Assembly: GCF_009902005.1 (NCBI RefSeq)
Contig: NZ_WUTT01000001.1
Coordinates: 2,074,227 to 2,138,226, forward strand
DNA length: 64,000 nucleotides
Origin: Halomonas alimentaria
GTDB lineage: Bacteria > Pseudomonadota > Gammaproteobacteria > Pseudomonadales > Halomonadaceae
Direction of reading: 5' to 3'
This document shows, piece after piece, positions 59,771 to 64,000 of this stretch. Position 1 is the first letter of the stretch. Each line of letters opens with the position of its first letter. The notes under the pieces were generated by a model that saw only the letters and a program-made list of their open reading frames with translations, was not told the DNA's origin and did no database searches. Made by a program: the position numbers and the translations under genes.

Positions 59771-60535
59771 AAAGCCCCGCTGGAGCAGGCGGTAGGTACC
59801 GAGGCGCTACGCGTACTGGCACTGCTGGATGACTCCCGCCAGGGGCTGGCGGCGCTGCAGGCCGCGGCGGCCCTGGCCGAGCAGGTGCGTGCCGAGCTGG
59901 TGGCGCTGTTTGTCGAGGACCTGGACCTGCTGCACTGTGCCGCCTTCCCGTTCTCCCGGGAGGTGGGCGCCAGCAGCGGCGTGGCGCGACCGCTCAGCCT
60001 GGAGCTTATGGAGTCGAGTCTGACCCGGCAGGTGCACCGGGTGGAGCGGGCGCTGCATCAGGCCGCGGCGGGCAGGGAGCTGCGCCATCGACTGCAGGTC
60101 AGCCGGGGGCAGGTGGCAAGCGAGGCCCTGGCCGAGGCGTCGCCCGGCGATGTGCTGGTACTGGGCAAGGCGGGCCTGTCGGCGCGTTGGGGCAGCCGGC
60201 TGGGCTCCACCAGCCGACGGCTGATCCTGGAAGCGCCCTGCACGGTGATCATCTGGGATGAGCGCCACCCGCCGGAACCGGGGCCGCTACGTTACTTTCG
60301 CGGCGAAGCGCCGGTGCTGCCCTGGGGTGAGACGCCGGAGGAGGCGGTGCGCCGCCATCCGTTGTTCCTGGGCCGCGAGGAGCTGGCTTCCATGGACGCG
60401 CCGACGCTGGAACGCTTCCTGGCCCGCGCCCGCCGCGGCGCTCTGGCCATCACGCGTAAGCGCCTTGTTGCGCTGCTCGAACAGGATGCCGACCTGCTGG
60501 CCCGCATCCCGGTGCCCATCGTGGTAGTGCCGTGA
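59711..60535 (+). CDS. Universal stress protein-like protein with MPRET repeat start
   Basis: 274 residues from ATG 59711 with GGAGGAGGGCGG upstream, overlapping the Lon gene by 11 bases. LRVLALLDDSRQGLAALQAA and VRAELVALFVEDLDLLHCAA are the start of a UspA fold, with SPGDVLVLGKAG and LILEAPCTVIIWDERHP near residue 170. The C-terminal 80 residues are an extra segment. The first 20 residues are MPRE(V/T) repeated, encoded by four 15-bp direct repeats, giving several possible ATG starts in frame. Role inferred: stress-related ligand or ATP binding. Confidence 0.75.
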   Translation: MPREVMPRETMPRETMPHESKAPLEQAVGTEALRVLALLDDSRQGLAALQAAAALAEQVRAELVALFVEDLDLLHCAAFPFSREVGASSGVARPLSLELMESSLTRQVHRVERALHQAAAGRELRHRLQVSRGQVASEALAEASPGDVLVLGKAGLSARWGSRLGSTSRRLILEAPCTVIIWDERHPPEPGPLRYFRGEAPVLPWGETPEEAVRRHPLFLGREELASMDAPTLERFLARARRGALAITRKRLVALLEQDADLLARIPVPIVVVP

Positions 60536-60537
60536 GC

Positions 60538-60984
60538 TTACATTCCCCAGCTGACCCGGAACGATAGCCCGGTGGCCACGAAGGCCACCGAGAGCAGGGT
60601 GACCGCGGCGATATGCCAGCCCATCAGCGGCAGGGTGGCGGGAGAGAGCCTGGGGATGACCCGGAAGCGGGCATGAGCGGCGACCAGGGCGGTGAGCAGA
60701 AGAAGCAGCAGCTTGATGCGGATAAGGTGGGCGATGGGGCCGGCGTCCAGGTCGAACCACAGCGAAAGCGAAGGCACCTTCTGCCAGGCCAGCCACAGCC
60801 CGGTCACGATCTGCACCAGCAGCGCTGGCATGCCGAGTTTCTCGTAGCCCTGCTCGAACCAGTGCAGCGAGGCGACGTCGCGGCCCTTCAATACCCGGGG
60901 CAGGATGGTGAAGGCGAGCACCAGGTGGCCACCGGTCCAGATGGTGGCGCCGAGCAGGTGCAGAAGCAGCAGGGTGGCGGTCAT
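60538..60984 (-). CDS. CopD-family integral membrane protein
   Basis: 148 residues with four helices: LLLLHLLGATIWTGGHLVLA, GMPALLVQIVTGLWLAWQKV, LIRIKLLLLLLTALVAAHAR and GWHIAAVTLLSVAFVATGLS. The histidines in the first helix and PLMGWH fit the CopD/DUF2269 group, linked with copper uptake or haem binding. Convergent with the usp gene, with only 2 bases between stops. No other copper genes nearby. Confidence 0.8.
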   Translation of the reverse strand: MTATLLLLHLLGATIWTGGHLVLAFTILPRVLKGRDVASLHWFEQGYEKLGMPALLVQIVTGLWLAWQKVPSLSLWFDLDAGPIAHLIRIKLLLLLLTALVAAHARFRVIPRLSPATLPLMGWHIAAVTLLSVAFVATGLSFRVSWGM

Positions 60985-61083
60985 GTCGCCCTCCTTTGGC
61001 GAGAATGATTTTCGCTTATTCTACGGGATCGTTGTCGCCCGGCTATCTCTCCAAGGGGGTAGGAAGACCTTGGGTGAGCCCGG

Positions 61084-61317
61084 TGCTGTGGGAGCCCGGT
61101 GTTGTGGGAGCCCGGTGTTGTGGGAGCCCGATTTATCGGCGATTGGAAGCCCCCGTCATCGCGAATAAATTCAGCTCCCACAGGGGGAGTCCATCTCGTG
61201 TGGGAGCCCGGTTTACAGGGGGAGCCTGATTTATCGGCGATTAGCGTTGTGGGAGCCCGATTTATCGGCGATTGGAAGCCTCCGCCATCGCGAATAAATT
61301 CAGCTCCCACAAAGCAC
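61084..61317. repeat. Large REP-like cluster
   Basis: At least six direct copies of TGTGGGAGCCCG (two full GAGCCCGATTTATCGGCGAT, others partial) and two inverted TCGCGAATAAATTCAGCTCC copies. Full and inverted units alternate in two near-identical blocks (61125-61180 and 61250-61312). No gene lies in this gap. Spacing and lack of unique spacers rule out CRISPR. Confidence 0.9.
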
Positions 61318-61362
61318 CTCAGCACCATCAGAAACCTGGATTAGACCAACGACGGAGTTGCC

Positions 61363-61944
61363 ATGACCACGCCATCGAACACACCCCCGGAGCCCCGGGA
61401 CAATAACTCGCTCCAGGCGAAGAGCGGCCGCTACGAACGCATCTTCGAGCGCTTCCTGTGGAACAGCCGACTGCTGGTGATGCTGGCGGTGGTGCCGAGC
61501 CTGCTGGGGGCGCTGGTGCTGTTCATCATCGGTACCCTGGATATCCTCAAGCTCACGGTGACCGCCGCGACCTATTACCTGGTCGGCGGGCAGCCCGATA
61601 TCCACGAGACGGTGGTGCCGAGCGTGGTGATGGCGGTGGACATCTACCTGGTGGCTATCGTGCTGCTGATATTCGGCCTGGGGGTGTATCGGCTATTCGT
61701 GTCGCCGATCGAGCCGGCCGAGTCGCACCCGGCCTCGAACCCCTTCAATGTCTCGTCCTTCGACGAGCTCAAGGACAAGATCGCCCGGGTGGTGATCCTG
61801 GCGGTGATTATCGAGTTCTTTCGCGCGGTGGTGGATATCACCTTCGAGACACCGCTGGATGCCATCTACCTGGCGCTCTCTGTGCTGGCCCTGGCCGGAG
61901 CCCTCTACCTGATGAGTCGCGCTCACAAGCACCATCGGGAGTAG
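61363..61944 (+). CDS. YqhA-family membrane protein (UPF0114)
   Basis: 193 residues. YERIFERFLWNSRLLVMLAV at the N-terminus, then helices VPSLLGALVLFIIGTLDILK, VMAVDIYLVAIVLLIFGLGV, a short loop with SFDELKDKIARVVILAVIIE, and a final helix LALSVLALAGALYLMSRA. This is the UPF0114/YqhA layout of four inner membrane helices. Function unknown. Confidence 0.85.
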   Translation: MTTPSNTPPEPRDNNSLQAKSGRYERIFERFLWNSRLLVMLAVVPSLLGALVLFIIGTLDILKLTVTAATYYLVGGQPDIHETVVPSVVMAVDIYLVAIVLLIFGLGVYRLFVSPIEPAESHPASNPFNVSSFDELKDKIARVVILAVIIEFFRAVVDITFETPLDAIYLALSVLALAGALYLMSRAHKHHRE

Positions 61945-61997
61945 GCTCGCCGACGCTATGGCACAATACTCCTTTTGATGTTCGACAAGGATCGCCA

Positions 61998-62462
61998 ATG
62001 GCGTATGTGCTGGTGATGGGCGGTCTCGCCCTCTCGGTAAGCTTCACCTTGGGCTGGGCGCTATGGCGTCTGGGCCGTGCTGCCTTGGGCTGGTTGGGCG
62101 GTGGCCCCGCGGCGGGCAAATCGAAGGTCAAGCCGCGAGCCCGCAAGCCTGCGGTGAGGAAGCCGGCCGCCAGCAAGGCGGCGACCCCGCGTAAGACGAG
62201 CACCCGGCAGTCGGCCAAGACGCCCAGCGAGCCCTGGGCACTCACCCGCTGGCTGGCGGCGCGTCACTCCCTTTTACCCCTGGCCAGCCTGGCACTGATG
62301 CTCTATGCCCTGGGGCGTGTCGTGGTGTTCGGCCTTCAGCACCGTCCGGTGGAAGCGCCGGCATCATTCCCCCAGGTTGTCGACGTGGTGGGCTGGACGG
62401 CGGCGGCGCTGCTGGGCCTGGCGCTGCTCTCCCTGCTGGCACGCTGGCGTTGCCGCGATTAA
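61998..62462 (+). CDS. Hypothetical membrane protein with basic Ala/Lys linker
   Basis: 154 residues from ATG 61998. One N-terminal helix (VLVMGGLALSVSFTLGWALW), then a strongly basic Lys/Ala/Pro-rich linker (KVKPRARKPAVRKPAASKAA) like those of histone-H1-like proteins, then two helices (LLPLASLALMLYALGRVVVF and VVGWTAAALLGLALLSLLA). No family recognised. Placed 53 bases after yqhA and probably co-transcribed. Confidence 0.6.
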   Translation: MAYVLVMGGLALSVSFTLGWALWRLGRAALGWLGGGPAAGKSKVKPRARKPAVRKPAASKAATPRKTSTRQSAKTPSEPWALTRWLAARHSLLPLASLALMLYALGRVVVFGLQHRPVEAPASFPQVVDVVGWTAAALLGLALLSLLARWRCRD

Positions 62463-62582
62463 CCCTTCGCCCCCCTGGGTCAGCCTCCCTCCTAGGTGGG
62501 GTCAGAGGGCTGTCCCCCAAAGGCTGGCGAACCCGAGGGCGGCTGGCGAGTCTCACGCTGAACCGACCATAAGGAGAACCCT

Positions 62583-63056
62583 GTGTTAGCCAATATCCAG
62601 CGATTCTTTCAGGAGATGCTCGCCGAGGGGGAGGGTGGTGCCGGTCGCGAGGCGCCGAGCCTGGAGCTTGCCGCGGCGGCACTGCTCTGTGAGGTGATGC
62701 GCGCCGACTACGAGGTGACGCCGGAGGAGCTCGACACCCTGCGGGCTCAGCTGCGCGACCATCTGCGGGTCAGTGATGAGGCCCTTGACGAGCTGATGAT
62801 CCTGGCCCAGGAGGAGGTCGACGGCGCCGTGGATCACTACCAGTTCGTCTCCCTGATCAAGGAGCACTATGACTACGACAGGCGCTGTGAGCTGGTGCGC
62901 ATGATGTGGGCCCTGGCGCTGGCCGACGGTGAGCAGCATCACCTGGAGGAGCACCGCATCCGCCAGCTGGCCGATCTGCTGCACGTCAGTCATGGCGACT
63001 TCATCCGCACCAAGCTGCAGGTACAGGAGCAGGGTGGGGTCTCGGCAGGCGGTTAA
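62583..63056 (+). CDS. TerB-family (tellurite resistance-like) protein
   Basis: 157 residues from GTG 62583, with AAGGAGAA upstream. LELAAAALLCEVMRADYEVT and then LVRMMWALALADGEQHHLEE with RIRQLADLLHV are the paired acidic helices of TerB/DjlA-type domains, which bind metal ions. Probably cytoplasmic. Stand-alone TerB proteins are widespread and not by themselves linked to tellurite resistance. Confidence 0.88.
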   Translation: MLANIQRFFQEMLAEGEGGAGREAPSLELAAAALLCEVMRADYEVTPEELDTLRAQLRDHLRVSDEALDELMILAQEEVDGAVDHYQFVSLIKEHYDYDRRCELVRMMWALALADGEQHHLEEHRIRQLADLLHVSHGDFIRTKLQVQEQGGVSAGG

Positions 63057-63192
63057 GCTGGCTCCTCAGCATCTCTGTGCTGTCGAGTGGAGAAAGGCAT
63101 TCTGTCCGGACATCATCATTTATCGATGGTGACTGAAAGGCGTGCCATGTCCCGCACTGGGAATCTAGAGCATGGCGTGCATTTTGGATAAG

Positions 63193-63477
63193 TCAGTGGG
63201 AAGCCAGATCGTTGAAGAGTGCCGGGTTGTCGCGAAGCGTCGCTAGCACCTTGGCCGCCAGGCCTGTGGGGTTACGGCGCTTGGTTTCCCAGCTTCTGAT
63301 GGTGTCGACGCTAGTGCCCATGGCGCTGGCAAACTCGGCCTGAGAGACATGCAACTGGGCCCTGATGGCCTTCACGTCGGCGACCTCATGGCGCGTGACG
63401 CGGCTGGCTTGGGTCCGGCCCTGCTTGATGTCGACGGCTTCCTGCAGCGATGTCTGGAGTTCGTCAAAGATGCTCAT
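63193..63477 (-). CDS. NadS-like HTH antitoxin/regulator
   Basis: 94 residues from ATG 63477. ADVKAIRAQLHVSQAEFASA then MGTSVDTIRSWETKRRNPTG is an XRE helix-turn-helix of the NadS/HigA class. These usually follow a RelE/HigB toxin gene, but none is readable upstream on this strand, so it may be an orphan. A palindrome (63501-63515) upstream may be its operator. Confidence 0.82.
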   Translation of the reverse strand: MSIFDELQTSLQEAVDIKQGRTQASRVTRHEVADVKAIRAQLHVSQAEFASAMGTSVDTIRSWETKRRNPTGLAAKVLATLRDNPALFNDLASH

Positions 63478-63500
63478 TCTGAAGGCCGATGTGTTGATAT

Positions 63501-63515
63501 ATGTACAAAGTACAT
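63501..63515. promoter_or_regulatory. Palindrome upstream of nadS-like gene
   Basis: ATGTAC-AAA-GTACAT, 15 bases, 24 bases before the start codon; suited to binding a dimeric helix-turn-helix repressor. Confidence 0.55.
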
Positions 63516-63714
63516 CTTTCGGCCGTATATGTCGATCATGCTCCATCTCTCACGGCGTCATGGGGCGTTATGCCGTAACTTCGATAAAGAGATAGCTCAT
63601 GCTCGTCTTCAGCCAGAGGGTGCGACGAGGAAGTCCCGCTGTTATGTTTTATTTAACACTCAGGATGAGCCATGCTAGAGGGACAACAAGACGTTTCTCC
63701 GAGGAGCCTTCGCT

Positions 63715-64000
63715 ATGCTGGAAACCCGTTCCGCCCGTCAGGACGCGGCGCATGACCACTCGACCCGCGCCGAGCATGCCGCGATCAACCGCCACTTCTG
63801 GATGCCGTTCAGCGCCAACCGCGACTTTCATGCCAATCCGCGGCTGATCACCGGTGCCGAGGGGCGCTATTTCATCGACGATAGCGGCCGCCGGCTGTTC
63901 GACTCCCTCTCGGGGTTGTGGACCTGCGGCGCCGGCCACAATCGCGAGGAGATCCAGCAGGCCGTGGCCCGCCAGCTCGGCACACTCGACTATGCTCCGG
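63715..64000 (+). CDS. Omega-amino acid:pyruvate aminotransferase, partial
   Basis: 95 codons from ATG 63715 to the window edge (GAGGAG upstream). NRHFWMPFSANRDFHANPRL, RYFIDDSGRRLFDSLSGLWT and CGAGHNREEIQQAVARQLG are the N-terminal region of class III PLP aminotransferases of the beta-alanine/omega-amino acid:pyruvate group. The PLP lysine lies beyond the window. It converts beta-alanine or similar amines with pyruvate to alanine and an aldehyde or keto acid. Confidence 0.9.
   Translation, partial: MLETRSARQDAAHDHSTRAEHAAINRHFWMPFSANRDFHANPRLITGAEGRYFIDDSGRRLFDSLSGLWTCGAGHNREEIQQAVARQLGTLDYAP

Noticed and set aside
61084..61317. Possible CRISPR array
   Set aside because: Units vary in length and orientation, have no regular unique spacers, no leader and no cas genes; they match dispersed REP-like copies elsewhere.

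Overview
The window is a 64 kb stretch of a GC-rich (about 60-65% by eye) gammaproteobacterial chromosome, most like a halophile of the Halomonas group. Reasons: a yjbEFG-type exopolysaccharide operon next to wza-wzb-wzc, a phasin of polyhydroxyalkanoate granules, type IVa pilus genes pilB-pilC-pilD, and many copies of a GAGCCCGATTTATCGGCGAT repeat family between genes. The genus is an inference. No rRNA, tRNA or CRISPR array was seen.

1-38.2 kb is a large surface-polysaccharide locus. A minus-strand yjbE-yjbF-yjbG group diverges from wza-wzb-wzc; an exact ops element (RfaH recruitment site) lies just before wza. Next come rmlB, rmlA and a VioA-like aminotransferase (probable dTDP-4-amino sugar), then an AT-richer variable core: WbqC, a degenerate DegT-like protein, three sulfotransferases, a Wzx flippase, glycosyltransferases and a Wzy-like polymerase. 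This core is interrupted at 17.3-24.2 kb by a tower of nested insertion sequences whose order of arrival can be read from target duplications. GC then rises again through fnlA-fnlB-fnlC-wbuB (UDP-N-acetyl-L-fucosamine), a fourth sulfotransferase, a PglC-type initiating transferase, a DegT aminotransferase and a WbpM/PglF-type dehydratase. The predicted product is a sulfated, amino-sugar-rich polymer. A frameshifted membrane protein and a divergent PP2C-like phosphatase lie between the last two sugar genes.

38.2-45.5 kb holds the pilus genes (pilD, pilC, pilB on the minus strand, pilA on the plus strand) and a PglL/TfpO-type ligase facing pilA, suggesting a glycosylated pilin. pilA and the 3' part of the ligase gene are visibly AT-rich, like an imported cassette. 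A DUF4258/DUF2283 pair sits between pilC and pilD.

45.5-64 kb is an ordinary chromosomal backbone (phasin, beta-CASP hydrolase, SRPBCC, mscL, tus-like, yacG, coaE, Lon-like protease, Usp, CopD, YqhA, TerB, omega-amino-acid aminotransferase) peppered with small mobile units: an ISL3 element with an 8-bp target duplication, a REP-associated tyrosine transposase with its repeat ends and an internally deleted copy, and at least six toxin-antitoxin-like modules. The most unusual object is a dinJ-yafQ module (52900-53655) bounded by TGT...ACA terminal inverted repeats and a 5-bp target duplication, which looks like a non-autonomous transposon whose only cargo is a toxin-antitoxin pair.
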